A stretch of 64,000 nt of DNA from Thiosocius sp942490985 (GCA_942490985.1 CALNYW010000002.1:186001-250000); one strand, 5' to 3'. Shown: positions 35,147 to 44,922, numbered from the stretch's first letter. Program-made: numbers and translations. Notes: generated by a model not told the origin, from the sequence alone.

Positions 35147-36649
35147 CTAGGCATATTGCAGGGTGAAGCCAGCGCCGCGGAGCCACTCCGCCTCTCTGCT
35201 GAGCTCTGCCTCAGTCAGCGGATGCGCTTCCAACCAATCTTCGGGGAATTCCAAACTTATTTCGGCATCGTTTGCATGGATTCGCATCGGCGGTTTGTGG
35301 CTTCCCGACCGGCCTCTATGCATCATTACCGACAGGCGCAACAGCACAGCCAGGCGGCGTGCGGTATCGCGAGAGATCTCCGGCAGGCTGTCGAAGGTGG
35401 TCGTGACATACTTCCGCCGATGGGCCCGGACGAGCGCCGCAAGCAGCGCCTGTTGTTCACGTGAGAAGCCAGGCATGTCGGCGTTGGCGAGTATATAGGC
35501 GCCGTGCTTGTGGAAACTGCCGTGTGCGATGACCAGGCCGATTTCATGCAGTAAGGCACTCCACGCGAGCATGCGTTCGACGCCTGGTTGGTCGAGATCC
35601 CAGAGCCCCTCGACCTGCTTGAGCAGCGCGACAGCGGTGCGTTCGACTCGATCGGCCTGCCTCTGGTCGATGCCAAAGCGTTGTATCAGTGCCTGCACGG
35701 TAGTTTCCCGTACATCGATGTGTCGCACATGGCCGAGCAGTTCATAGAGCAGACCTTCGCGAAGCGCGAGTTCGGACACCTGCATGTGTTCGATGTCGAG
35801 GGCCTTGAACACGGCGCTGAGCACGGCGACACCGCCGGCGAATACCGGTCGACGGTCATCAGTCAGTCCGTCCAGGCGCAGATCGTCGATGTGGCTGACG
35901 GACGCCAACGCCCGTCGAATCTTTTTCAACGCCGACTTAGTGATACCAGCATCGCTCCAGCCGTTGGCGACAGCGACCTTTTCGATCGCCTTGACGGTGC
36001 CGGAACTGCCAACCACCGCGGACCAGCGATCGGCAGAAAACTGCCAGCGCACCGGGCGCAGTTCGACGCGGCCGGCCAGCACCGCCTGTTCCATCGCCGC
36101 TGCGCTGAGACTGCCATCGGTAAAAAACCGTCGGGTCATGCTGACGCAGCCCATGAACAGGCTCTCTCGTTCGCCGGCCTCCAGACCCTCGCCGAGTATC
36201 AGCTCGGTACTCCCGCCGCCGATATCGATTACCAGACGGGTACCATCGCCCGCGGCCAGCCCGTGGGCCACGCCCAGATACACCAGGCGGGCCTCTTCGC
36301 GTCCACCAATGATTTCGATCGGGTGGCCGAGTGCATCCTGTGCCGCTTGCAGAAAGGCGCCGCCGTCGCGGATCTGGCGCATGGTGTTGGTGCCCACCGC
36401 GCGCACGTTATGCGAGGGCAGCCCACGCACCCGCTGACCCATTTGCGAGAGGGCTTGAAGCGCCCTTTCCCAGGCGTCGTCACTGAGCGTTTTGTCCAAC
36501 AACAAACCACCGCCGAGCCTTACCGCCTCACGGAGGCGATCGACGATCACCAGCTGCTGGTTGTCCAGTTTGCCGACGATCATATGGAAGCTGTTGGAGC
36601 CTAGATCAACGGCGGCAAAAGTCTCAGTGGAATCGGTCACGTCTGTCAC
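35147..36649 (-). CDS. ppx: Exopolyphosphatase / GppA family
   Basis: 500 residues of the Ppx/GppA sugar-kinase/Hsp70-like fold. VDLGSNSFHMIVG (phosphate 1), IDIGGGSTELILG (phosphate 2), and VGSSGTVKAIEKVA, then a C-terminal HD-like domain (LLHEIGLVIAHGSFHKHGAYIL, ALVRAHRRK). Degrades polyphosphate and may also hydrolyse pppGpp. The start is a GTG at 36649; a GTG three codons later is an alternative, and neither has a clear ribosome site. Confidence 0.9.
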   Translation of the reverse strand: MTDVTDSTETFAAVDLGSNSFHMIVGKLDNQQLVIVDRLREAVRLGGGLLLDKTLSDDAWERALQALSQMGQRVRGLPSHNVRAVGTNTMRQIRDGGAFLQAAQDALGHPIEIIGGREEARLVYLGVAHGLAAGDGTRLVIDIGGGSTELILGEGLEAGERESLFMGCVSMTRRFFTDGSLSAAAMEQAVLAGRVELRPVRWQFSADRWSAVVGSSGTVKAIEKVAVANGWSDAGITKSALKKIRRALASVSHIDDLRLDGLTDDRRPVFAGGVAVLSAVFKALDIEHMQVSELALREGLLYELLGHVRHIDVRETTVQALIQRFGIDQRQADRVERTAVALLKQVEGLWDLDQPGVERMLAWSALLHEIGLVIAHGSFHKHGAYILANADMPGFSREQQALLAALVRAHRRKYVTTTFDSLPEISRDTARRLAVLLRLSVMMHRGRSGSHKPPMRIHANDAEISLEFPEDWLEAHPLTEAELSREAEWLRGAGFTLQYA

Positions 36650-36781
36650 GCAAGTTGTGCTTGTCTTTGGTTGCGCATGCTAACCCGCCGATGTGCTCCG
36701 ACGAAGCGAAAAAACAGTGCCAGCGGTGGCCTGCTGGTGCGGTATTCTGACCCGCGGCACGGTGGACGGGAGATTGTTGAG

Positions 36782-38422
36782 ATGGGGTGGTTGTTGGTCG
36801 CGTTGTTACTGATCGATGTTACGACCGCACGTGCCGATCAGGCGATGACGGCGGCCGTTAACGCCTTGCGCGATAGCGTCGACCTGCCCACGCTCGCGCC
36901 CAATCACAGCCTGCAGCAGGCTGCCGCTCGCCATGCGGCTTACCTGGATCGGCATCGGGCGATCACCGGCCTTGCGTCAGCCACCCCGGCCGGCGACTCG
37001 GCACATAGTCAGCGGCCAGGGCGTGAAGGCTTTTTCGGTGAAACCCCGGCCGCTCGCGCCGTCGAAACGGGTTATCCACATAAGCGGGTGCTCGAAAACG
37101 TCAGCATGGGTTATGCGGACACCGCGGCCGCGCTGGATGGTCTGATGAGTGCGATTTACCACCGACTCACGTTCCTCGACTTTTTTGCCGACGAAATCGG
37201 CGCGGCCGCTGGCCAGCGGTCGAGAGTTTTTCTGATGGGGCGAAGGGGATTGCGTGCCGCCTGCGATGACCCGCCCGGCGACGCGCTATTCCGTGCACCG
37301 CTCGATTGCCTGGGCCAGTCAATGACCCGTGATCATTACGAGCGCTTGTGTGCGACTTTACCTGCGCCGGCACGCTTCCGCCCGGCGCATCCGATCACCT
37401 GTCCAAACGGTGTGGCCCTGGATGCGGGCTTTATGGCGAAGGTCTGTGAACAACCACCGCGGGGGGCGCGGTTCGATGGCGCGGGGCGTTACTACCTACC
37501 CTGCAGTGATGCGACCCGCATCGATGCGGCGTGGTTTGATGCGATCTGTAGGAATCCGCCGGCAGCGGCGACCCATATCGATGACGGCCGTTATTTTTTG
37601 CTCTGCGAACCGCCACAAAAGGTCTCGGCAACCTGGTTCGAGCACCATTGCAAAACGTTGCCAAACGCCGCGCGCTACAGTGACAGCAATCGTTTCCAGC
37701 GACCATGCGCAGCCGAGCACCCTTTGCGAGTGGAGTTTCTTACCGCTCTGGAGCGTACCGCGCTCGAGCAACGACCGGCGCTGGTCGTTTGGCCGCCGCC
37801 CGATGCGACCGACATTGTCCCCGCTTTCTTCATCGAGGAGCCCGATCCGTTGCCGGATCTGGCCGTTGCCGGCAATCCAATATCGATCCAGGTTAACCCG
37901 ACTTATGCGGACGAAGTGGCGTTGACGCGTTTGGCGTTATTCAGGCTGCGAGACGAAACACGTGAACACATTGATGCGACACGCTTGCTGGACAAGGAGT
38001 CGGATCCGCACGGACTGCTGAGCTCGCATGAGTTTGCGTTGTTTGCGCTGCAGCGGCTCGACTGGGGGGCGACCTATGAAGTCGTCGCCGAGCTGTTGCT
38101 CGATGGCAAACCCGAGCGACTGGTCTGGCAATTCTCGACGCGCGCGGGCGCTGCACGGGTGGAGACGGTTGCCGCGGATTGGCAACGTTTTTCTATCCGT
38201 TCTGGTGAGCCGATCTGGGTCTATCTCCCCCCTCGGGAAGATCAACCGTTCACTGTGTTGAGCAGTCGGACGACGTATCGCCGCGGCACCGCCGTCAAAG
38301 TCTCGGTGATTGATCCCAATACCGCAGAGATAACGGTTGTGGCACCCCACTGCGATCGCGTTACTGTCGCGTTCGAGTCGCAACGAGTGATTGAGCTGGT
38401 GCCCGCCGGGTGTGCGGGTTAA
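36782..38422 (+). CDS. Exported CAP-domain protein with Cys-rich repeats
   Basis: 546 residues from the ATG at 36782 (GGGAG upstream). Signal peptide (LLVALLLIDVTTARA), CAP/SCP-PR1 domain (about 20-175, with HSLQQAAARHAAYLD, and ENVSMGYADTAAALDGLMSAIYHRLTFLD), then about four units of 45 residues pairing WF-x3-C ... GRYYLPC-type Cys (for example WFDAIC and GRYFLLC), and a C-terminal beta-rich part from about residue 320. CAP domains occur in secreted proteins of varied role. The Cys units resemble no named repeat I know. Confidence 0.75.
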   Translation: MGWLLVALLLIDVTTARADQAMTAAVNALRDSVDLPTLAPNHSLQQAAARHAAYLDRHRAITGLASATPAGDSAHSQRPGREGFFGETPAARAVETGYPHKRVLENVSMGYADTAAALDGLMSAIYHRLTFLDFFADEIGAAAGQRSRVFLMGRRGLRAACDDPPGDALFRAPLDCLGQSMTRDHYERLCATLPAPARFRPAHPITCPNGVALDAGFMAKVCEQPPRGARFDGAGRYYLPCSDATRIDAAWFDAICRNPPAAATHIDDGRYFLLCEPPQKVSATWFEHHCKTLPNAARYSDSNRFQRPCAAEHPLRVEFLTALERTALEQRPALVVWPPPDATDIVPAFFIEEPDPLPDLAVAGNPISIQVNPTYADEVALTRLALFRLRDETREHIDATRLLDKESDPHGLLSSHEFALFALQRLDWGATYEVVAELLLDGKPERLVWQFSTRAGAARVETVAADWQRFSIRSGEPIWVYLPPREDQPFTVLSSRTTYRRGTAVKVSVIDPNTAEITVVAPHCDRVTVAFESQRVIELVPAGCAG

Positions 38423-38480
38423 AGCCGCTTGGCACGGCGGCTTGCGGTCAGCATCGATGAAAAAACTGGGTTAGAAGGTT

Positions 38481-39050
38481 ATGAAGTTTTGCAGCGTTTG
38501 CGGCACTGAAGTGCGGATCGGTATTCCCAACGGCGATAACCGATCGCGCCACATCTGCGACCAGTGCGGGACCATCCATTATCACAATCCAAAGGTGGTG
38601 GCAGGTTGCATCGCGCACTGGGAAGACCGGGTTTTGATGTGTCGCCGGGCCATCGAACCGCGCCATGGGCTTTGGACGGTGCCTGCCGGTTTCATGGAAA
38701 ACGGCGAGACCACCTATCAGGGCGCGATGCGTGAAACCGAAGAGGAAGCCAATGCGCGGGTCGCGATCGACGACCTGTTCGTAACCGTCAATCTCCCGCA
38801 TATCAATCAGGTCTACATGCTTTTTCGTGGCCGACTGCTGGATCTGAATTTTTCGGCCGGTGAGGAGAGTCTGGAAGTCGAGCTGATGACCGAGCAGCAA
38901 ATTCCATGGTCAGACATGGCTTTCCCAACCGTTACCGAGGCCCTGAAGCTGTATTTCGCCGAACGTGCTCAGGGCACGTTCGGCGTTCACATGCTCGATA
39001 TCGTCCGCGACGTCGGGGAGCGCCGCTACTCGGTTCGCCAGATCAGTTGA
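38481..39050 (+). CDS. NUDIX hydrolase with N-terminal zinc ribbon
   Basis: 189 residues. Zinc ribbon CSVCG ... CDQCG, then the Nudix box GFMENGETTYQGAMRETEEEANARV (consensus G-x5-E-x7-REUxEExGU with Ala in place of the Gly). The zinc ribbon plus Nudix layout resembles NudC-like and ADP-ribose-type hydrolases; substrate not determined. It starts 58 bases after the CAP gene; its last 8 bases overlap the convergent small gene. Confidence 0.85.
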   Translation: MKFCSVCGTEVRIGIPNGDNRSRHICDQCGTIHYHNPKVVAGCIAHWEDRVLMCRRAIEPRHGLWTVPAGFMENGETTYQGAMRETEEEANARVAIDDLFVTVNLPHINQVYMLFRGRLLDLNFSAGEESLEVELMTEQQIPWSDMAFPTVTEALKLYFAERAQGTFGVHMLDIVRDVGERRYSVRQIS

Positions 39051-39273
39051 TCGTACCGGTGATCGGGCTGGTGCCGGCCTCGTCGAAAATCTTCTTGAGC
39101 GCGTCTGAGTTGTTTGACCCATGGACCTCGATGTCGAGGTATTCGCGCTTGTTCTCTTCAGAGCAAAAATAGATCTTCAGTGCCGCGTCACCTTCGCCCT
39201 CCACGACAAAAGGTGCTGTTTCGGTATCCGTGACGTCTTCGAGCGAGATCGGGTCGAGGGTGGAGATGCGCAT
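39043..39273 (-). CDS. Small conserved protein of unknown function
   Basis: 76 residues, acidic, with a compact predicted alpha/beta mix (APFVVEGEGDAALKIYF, EYLDIEVHGSNNSDALKKIFDE). No signal or membrane segment. It converges on the NUDIX gene with an 8-base overlap. No family recognised; coding is supported by the clean ATG frame and residue pattern. Confidence 0.6.
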   Translation of the reverse strand: MRISTLDPISLEDVTDTETAPFVVEGEGDAALKIYFCSEENKREYLDIEVHGSNNSDALKKIFDEAGTSPITGTIN

Positions 39274-39330
39274 TTTGTCATCCTGGGTGATTACAAACGA
39301 GGCCGCAGTATCGTCCGCCAGCGTGTCGAC

Positions 39331-39921
39331 CTAACCCGCGTCCTGATTGGGATTGTCCAGGTCAACCGATGGTTTGGTTGCGAGCCAGAGCAGCGATGGT
39401 TCGTCCTGCTTGCCGAGCGACTTTTTCAGCAACAGAACACCGGTTCCCAAGTCCCATTCGAGTACGTTATCTGCCTCTGGCCCCTCGGCCAGCGCCTGGG
39501 CAACGTTACCGGGTTGTCCGAGCTTGCCAATCAGATGACCAATCACCTGCTCATGATACGGCTCACGGTAGATCAGCTTGAGCGCGCTCAGCCGGTCACC
39601 GCGAAAGAAAAACGTGACAAAGCGCGCCGGGAAGCCGTTGAAACTGCCAATCTGCGAGCCACAGAGGCTGTCGCCGAACTCCGTCATCCGCTCGCCGCAC
39701 TGCCATTCGTTGTCCGCATAGACGGTCTGGATGTCTTTGGCGGTGAATTGATTATCCAAATCGGGGAGGCTGATCTTCATGTCAACCTCACCCAACAACC
39801 ACAACAGCGCGGTGTCCGAAACCCGTGAGCCCTCGTCTGTGAACAACAGCCAGTATGGCGGGATAAACACCAGGATCAGGATCAGAATCGTTTTGTGAAC
39901 GCTTGGTTTCTTGTCAGCCAT
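39331..39921 (-). CDS. Membrane-anchored protein of unknown function
   Basis: 196 residues: one N-terminal helix (TILILILVFIPPYWLLF) and a periplasmic domain with two Cys (EWQCGERMTEFGDSLCG) that could form a disulfide. No family recognised. It starts 12 bases after the exonuclease gene and so may belong to the acetate-module transcript. Confidence 0.65.
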   Translation of the reverse strand: MADKKPSVHKTILILILVFIPPYWLLFTDEGSRVSDTALLWLLGEVDMKISLPDLDNQFTAKDIQTVYADNEWQCGERMTEFGDSLCGSQIGSFNGFPARFVTFFFRGDRLSALKLIYREPYHEQVIGHLIGKLGQPGNVAQALAEGPEADNVLEWDLGTGVLLLKKSLGKQDEPSLLWLATKPSVDLDNPNQDAG

Positions 39922-39933
39922 CGACGGCCCCTT

Positions 39934-40635
39934 TTATCGTTTGCTCAGGAACTCGCCAAGCGGACAGGCTTTTCCAGGGTAAAGGTTATCGGCCATTGCA
40001 AGAAACAATTCGGCCGTGGCGAGTGCGTCGCTCAGCGCGTTGTGCGCCTTATATTGCGGCAGGTTGTAGCGAGGGCGTAGATTAAACAAGCGTAGGTCGC
40101 CCGGTTGGATAAGGTGGTTACGGCGCTCGAACACGCGTTGACCGATCTCAAGCGTATCAATTATCGGCGCAACAAAAGGTGCGCCATAGAGCTTCCGGCA
40201 GGCGACGTCGATAAAGTTTTGTTCAATCGGTGAGTAGTGCGCGAGCATCGGTTTGCCGGCTATCCGCGTCAACACTTCGGGCAACAGTTCGCTGAGTGGC
40301 GATCCGGCGGCGGCCTGGTCATCGGTAATATGATGAATAACCGCGGTCTCGCCCGGGATCGCTGTATCGATTTGAACAATGCGATGCCAAGCCGTATTCA
40401 ACTTGATACCCCAGCGATCGATATTCACCAGGCCGATGCTGAGGATCGCGTCCTTTTTTGGGTCGAGCCCAGTGGTCTCGAGATCGATAGCAACGATCTC
40501 GATATCGCGACAGTCGGATTTACGATTGGGAAAGCCAGTCGCCAAGTAATCAGCCAGCGGCCCGGGCGCGGCCTTGGCCAGGGCCTTCTTGCGCTGATAC
40601 TCCTTGCCAAGCAATCGTGCGAACAGGTTACTCAT
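39934..40635 (-). CDS. DnaQ-like 3'-5' exonuclease
   Basis: 233-residue DEDDh exonuclease: VAIDLETTGLDPKKDAILSIG (Exo I), LAHYSPIEQNFID (Exo II), HNALSDALATAELF (Exo III with His). Its start overlaps the stop of the cNMP/CBS/DUF294 gene by four bases. In several gammaproteobacteria these two genes travel beside an acetate-type symporter (known context), as here, but the biochemical link is unclear. Confidence 0.87.
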   Translation of the reverse strand: MSNLFARLLGKEYQRKKALAKAAPGPLADYLATGFPNRKSDCRDIEIVAIDLETTGLDPKKDAILSIGLVNIDRWGIKLNTAWHRIVQIDTAIPGETAVIHHITDDQAAAGSPLSELLPEVLTRIAGKPMLAHYSPIEQNFIDVACRKLYGAPFVAPIIDTLEIGQRVFERRNHLIQPGDLRLFNLRPRYNLPQYKAHNALSDALATAELFLAMADNLYPGKACPLGEFLSKR

Positions 40636-42491
40636 CCCAGGTTGTTGGCGCCAAAACGCTTGGCGATGGATTCCTGCATGGTCTGGATAACCCGGAACGC
40701 GTGTTTCAGGTGTTCGCGTTCAAGCTCAGACAAGTGGTTTGGTGGGACATAGTTGTCCGGCGCCTTGCCGTTACGAATCTGCTCGGCCTGGTGCTGGATT
40801 CGCAAGGAGGCGATGAATTCGAGCGCATCCTCGAGGTTTTCGGCCATGTCGGCTGATAGTGCCGGCGTGCCTGCGCACGCGCGCAGACGTTCGACCGTGT
40901 TGACGGCCGCTACGCCCTGCGACAGGGCCAGTATGCGGGCAATGTCGGTGATCGGCACGATGCCCCGGTGTTTCAGGTCGAGGGTATCGTCGTGTTCGCC
41001 ACCGCGCTCGAGCACGAACTGGCGAAAGAAGCCAAGTGGCGGCCGGTGTTTTAACGCGTTTGCCGTCATGTGCGCGAGGAACAGCTGATTTTTCTGCGAC
41101 TTCTTGAGGATATTGTGCTGCAGCGGCTTGAACAGTTTGAGCTTGCCGGTCACCGGGCGCAGGTCGAAGAAGATGCTCGAGAGCATGACCGACTTTGGCG
41201 TCGGGGCCTCGATCCATCTGTCGAAATAGCCCTTCCAGACCTCCAGCGGCTGGCGCCATTGCGGGTTTGTCGCCATCGCGTCGCCAGGGCAGTAGACGAA
41301 GCCGCAGGCATCGAGGCCGTCGGTCACGAACTTCGCCAGCGCGGCGAAATAGTCGTCGTGCTTTTTCTTCTTGAACTTGTCCGACAACAGCAGTGCGTTG
41401 TCCTGGTCCGAATGTGAGCTCTGTTCGTGTCGTGCCTGTGAGCCACCAGCCATCCACAGGTACGGAATGGGTGGTGGCCCCAATTCAGCCTCTGCCATTT
41501 CCAGTAACCGGCCGGTGATGGCGTCGGTCAGGCAGGATACCGCCTCACCGATGTGCCGTGCGGTAACGCTGGCGCTGGCCAGTCGGCGGTGCAGGTTGGG
41601 CAGGCGTTCGCTGACGGCGATCAAATCACTGACGTTCTTGGCCTTGCGAACATCAGCGGCCAGGTAGGCAGAATTGGCGCTCTGGTGATTGGCCAGGTCT
41701 GTCGCGGTAATCATACCAACCAGTTTTCCGCTCTCGGTCACGGGAAGGTGGTGAAAACGTTGGCGGGTCATGATCATCAATGCCTGCACGGTCAGCATGC
41801 TGGCATCGATTGTTTGCGGCTCGGTCGTCATGATGTCGTCGATGGGTTCAGCGCCCTTTAAACCGACCGCGACGCATCGCTTGCGCAGGTCTCTGTCCGT
41901 GACCAGGCCAATCAGCTGCTCGCCCTGCATGATCATGACCGACGAAACGTCTTGCTCGCTCATCAGCGCAGCGGTGTCTTTGATCGTTGTACCTGATTCA
42001 ACCACGATCGGTGTTTTGCGAATCAGGCTGCCAACCGACACCATCATTGCGGCTACCGTTGGGTCGTCAGATTCCTGCACCGTCGTTACGGCGGCTTTCA
42101 GCTTTTCTTTTACGCTGGCGGAGAAATGCTCGCTGAATGCCTTGGATTCCCGGCAGAGTACCTTCAGCCGGTCGCAGCTGATCATATAGAGCAACGAATC
42201 CTCGGCGGCGTCGCCCCGGTCGCATTTGGAAATGTTCACCAGCTGGCAGGTGACGCTGTACAGGTCGCCTTCGCCAAGTTTTTCACACAGTTCGCCGCGG
42301 CTATCGAGGATATCGATCGCACCGCTACGGACGATATACAGATAACCGTCGATCGGGGGGAACTTGCTACCACGGCGCAGGTAACGGATCTCGATGTCGT
42401 TGGGGAGTTCGTCGAGCAGCTCGCTGTCGAGATAGTTGAATGGATTGCGGGCTTCGAGGAACTGACGGATTTCCAGAAGTTCGACTTCCAT
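40632..42491 (-). CDS. cNMP-binding / CBS / DUF294 nucleotidyltransferase-like protein
   Basis: 619 residues from ATG 42491 (AAGGTG upstream). Cyclic-nucleotide-type domain (about 1-125, with GSKFPPIDGYLYIVRSGAIDI), two CBS domains (about 155-275, LVTDRDLRKRCVAVG and LVGMITATDLANHQ), then DUF294 nucleotidyltransferase-like (GGSQARHEQSSHSDQDNALLLSD) and its C-terminal helical domain. It resembles GlnD-like signal transducers. Possibly senses adenylates or a cyclic nucleotide and modifies a partner. Overlaps the exonuclease gene. Confidence 0.88.
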   Translation of the reverse strand: MEVELLEIRQFLEARNPFNYLDSELLDELPNDIEIRYLRRGSKFPPIDGYLYIVRSGAIDILDSRGELCEKLGEGDLYSVTCQLVNISKCDRGDAAEDSLLYMISCDRLKVLCRESKAFSEHFSASVKEKLKAAVTTVQESDDPTVAAMMVSVGSLIRKTPIVVESGTTIKDTAALMSEQDVSSVMIMQGEQLIGLVTDRDLRKRCVAVGLKGAEPIDDIMTTEPQTIDASMLTVQALMIMTRQRFHHLPVTESGKLVGMITATDLANHQSANSAYLAADVRKAKNVSDLIAVSERLPNLHRRLASASVTARHIGEAVSCLTDAITGRLLEMAEAELGPPPIPYLWMAGGSQARHEQSSHSDQDNALLLSDKFKKKKHDDYFAALAKFVTDGLDACGFVYCPGDAMATNPQWRQPLEVWKGYFDRWIEAPTPKSVMLSSIFFDLRPVTGKLKLFKPLQHNILKKSQKNQLFLAHMTANALKHRPPLGFFRQFVLERGGEHDDTLDLKHRGIVPITDIARILALSQGVAAVNTVERLRACAGTPALSADMAENLEDALEFIASLRIQHQAEQIRNGKAPDNYVPPNHLSELEREHLKHAFRVIQTMQESIAKRFGANNLG

Positions 42492-42604
42492 CGTTGAGAC
42501 ACCTTCGGGTTGCGTATCGGACTGTGCGCAGCTTAACAAATGCACCGCACGGCGTAGTGTGGGCTCGGATGCTTTACGCGCGTGCCGGCGGTATTGCGGG
42601 GCCC

Positions 42605-42635
42605 AAAAAAAAGCCCCGCCATTAACAGGCGGGGC
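42605..42635 (-). terminator. Terminator of the symporter operon
   Basis: On the minus strand GCCCCGCC, a 7-base loop, GGCGGGGC, then eight T (42612-42605). It lies about 30 bases beyond the symporter stop and separates it from the DUF294 gene. Confidence 0.95.
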
Positions 42636-42663
42636 CAACGTCGATTACAGCATAGCTTCGTGC

Positions 42664-44454
42664 TTAGTGGTCAGAAGCGCCACCGGCACCTTTCGGTACA
42701 CGGATATCTTCGACCAGGTGCTGGATATGCTCCGGCGGCGCGGAGGTGACTTTCGACACCAGAATCGCGACAGCGAAGTTGACCACTGCACCAACCGCTC
42801 CGAAGGCATTCGGCGAGATGCCGAAGAACCAGTCCGGGCCCATGCCCATCTCGGGAGCCAGGAAGCCGGTGTCCGGCACGAAGAAGATCCCCTTGTGCTG
42901 GAACACGTACAGCATGGTGACACTGATACCGGCGATCATTCCCCAGATAGCGCCGGAGCGGTTCATATTCTTGTTGAATATGCCCATCATCAGCACCGGG
43001 AAGATCGACGAAGCCGCCAAGCCGAACGCAATGGCCACGGTGCCTGCGGCAAAATCCGGTGGGTGCAGCCCGAGGTAACCCGCCAGGAAGATCGCGCCCG
43101 CCATCGAGATACGCGAGGCTAACAGCTCGCCCTTCTCCGAGATGCTGGGGTTGAGCATGCCCTTGATGACGTCATGCGACACCGCAGATGCAATGGCCAG
43201 CAGCAGACCTGCAGCGGTCGACAGGGCGGCGGCCAGGCCACCGGCAACCACGATCGCGATGACCCAGTTCGGTAGACCGGCGATCTCCGGGTTGGCCAGA
43301 ACCATGATGTCGCGATCCACCGTCATCTCGCTGCCTTTCCAGCCATAGCTTTCGGCCTTGGCGGCCATGTCGGCGTTCTTGTCGTTGTAGTACTGGATGC
43401 GGCCGTCGCCGTTCTTGTCTTCGAACGTCAGCAGGCCGGTTGACTCCCACTTCGTGAACCAGGCGGGTACCTGGGTGTACTCGAGGTTGGCAGTGACTTC
43501 GCCAACCGGACCGGTCTGGATGGTCTGATGCAGGTTCAGGCGAGCCATCGAACCAACGGCCGGTGCGGTGGTGTACAGGATGGCGATGAAGACCAGCGCC
43601 CAACCGGCCGAACTGCGTGCGTCCTTCACTTTCGGAACGGTGAAGAAGCGGATGATGACGTGCGGCAGACCTGCGGTACCGATCATCAGCGACAGTGTGT
43701 ACACGAACATGTTGAGCTTCGAGCCCAAAACCTGTGTCGAGTATTGCGAGAAGCCGAGATCGGTGACCACCTGGTCGAGTTTCTCCATCATGGTGAGACC
43801 CGAGCCATCCGTCATCGAACCGATCAGGCCGAGTTGGGGCAGCGGGTTGCCGGTGATGTCCAGGGAAATGAACACCGCCGGGATGGTGTAGGCGAAGATC
43901 AGCACGACATACTGGGCGATCTGGGTGTAGGTGATGCCCTTCATGCCGCCGAGTACCGCGTACACGAACACGATGCCCATGCCGATGTACAGCCCTAATT
44001 CGTAGCTGGTCTCGAGGAAGCGTGAGAACGCGACGCCGATGCCTTTCATCTGACCGATAACGTAGGTCACCGATGCCAGAATCAAACAAATCACCGCGAC
44101 CATGCGGGCGGTCTGCGAGTAGAAGCGCTCGCCGATGAACTCCGGCACCGTGAACTTGCCGAACTTCCGCAGGTAAGGGGCAAGCAGCAGGGCCAGCAGC
44201 ACATAACCGCCGGTCCAGCCCATCAGGAAGACCGAGGCGCCGTACCCATTGTAGGCGATCAGGCCGGCCATCGAGATGAAGGACGCGGCAGACATCCAGT
44301 CAGCGGCGGTAGCCATACCGTTGGCCACCGGGTGGATGCCCTTGCCGGCGACGTAGAATTCGCCGGTCGACCCGGCACGAGCCCAGATGGCGATACCGAT
44401 GTACAGCGCAAACGTCGCACCGACAACGAGGTAAGTAATTGTGTTGAGATCCAT
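42664..44454 (-). CDS. Sodium:solute symporter, acetate (ActP/VC_2705) type
   Basis: 596 residues, about 13 membrane helices of the SSS family. Typical stretches: GKGIHPVANGMATAADWMSAASF, LPHVIIRFFTV and AALSTAAGLLLAIASAVSHD. A soluble loop between helices (about 325-395) carries an EF-hand-like DKNGDGRIQYYND (from residue 346). With the DUF4212 subunit just upstream it fits the VC_2705 subfamily, thought to move acetate or other carboxylates. It is followed by a strong terminator. Confidence 0.9.
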   Translation of the reverse strand: MDLNTITYLVVGATFALYIGIAIWARAGSTGEFYVAGKGIHPVANGMATAADWMSAASFISMAGLIAYNGYGASVFLMGWTGGYVLLALLLAPYLRKFGKFTVPEFIGERFYSQTARMVAVICLILASVTYVIGQMKGIGVAFSRFLETSYELGLYIGMGIVFVYAVLGGMKGITYTQIAQYVVLIFAYTIPAVFISLDITGNPLPQLGLIGSMTDGSGLTMMEKLDQVVTDLGFSQYSTQVLGSKLNMFVYTLSLMIGTAGLPHVIIRFFTVPKVKDARSSAGWALVFIAILYTTAPAVGSMARLNLHQTIQTGPVGEVTANLEYTQVPAWFTKWESTGLLTFEDKNGDGRIQYYNDKNADMAAKAESYGWKGSEMTVDRDIMVLANPEIAGLPNWVIAIVVAGGLAAALSTAAGLLLAIASAVSHDVIKGMLNPSISEKGELLASRISMAGAIFLAGYLGLHPPDFAAGTVAIAFGLAASSIFPVLMMGIFNKNMNRSGAIWGMIAGISVTMLYVFQHKGIFFVPDTGFLAPEMGMGPDWFFGISPNAFGAVGAVVNFAVAILVSKVTSAPPEHIQHLVEDIRVPKGAGGASDH

Positions 44455-44468
44455 GTTGACGCTACCCC

Positions 44469-44723
44469 TCAGTCTTCGTGCACGTCGAACTCGCGATCAA
44501 GCGCGTTCATGCGAGCAGCGTAAAAAAAGATCAGCACAATAAAGACGTAGATGGACCCTTGTTGTGCAAACCAGAAGCCGAGACCAACACCACCAATTCG
44601 GATGGCATTGAGTGCGTCGGCGAGAATGATCCCGAAGCCGTAAGAAACGACAAACCAGATCACCAGCAGACTAATCAGAAGGCGGACGTTGGCCTTCCAG
44701 TACTGCGCAGCTTTTGTATCCAT
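44469..44723 (-). CDS. DUF4212 small subunit of sodium:solute symporter
   Basis: 84 residues with two membrane helices (LLISLLVIWFVVSYGFGI and GSIYVFIVLIFFYAARMNALD), the pattern of the TIGR03647 small subunit always found beside VC_2705-type symporters. The start ATG 44723 (MDTKAAQYWKANVR) is the family start; a longer frame to 44882 is rejected. It precedes the symporter by 14 bases. Confidence 0.9.
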   Translation of the reverse strand: MDTKAAQYWKANVRLLISLLVIWFVVSYGFGIILADALNAIRIGGVGLGFWFAQQGSIYVFIVLIFFYAARMNALDREFDVHED

Positions 44724-44893
44724 AGCTCGCTCACTCCGCGGTTGTGATTGTGAACTTTCTGTTGAATGTGCCGGGTCGCGACGTACTGCGGTACGGTGGC
44801 GGATCGCGCTTTTTTCGCGGGTCAGCCGGTATAGTTTTGCCGTATCGCGCCGCAGACCAGCCCGCGGCATTGCCCGGGCCATCAGCGTCCGCG

Positions 44894-44922
44894 ATTGTCT
44901 GGATGTCGCTTGGCATTGTCAA
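44894..44922 (-). promoter_or_regulatory. Putative promoter of the DUF4212-symporter operon
   Basis: On the minus strand TTGACA (44922-44917), 17 bases, GACAAT (44899-44894). The shared palindrome described at 45006-45022 lies about 125 bases upstream of the predicted start point. No sigma-54 (GG-N10-GC) promoter is evident here. Confidence 0.5.
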
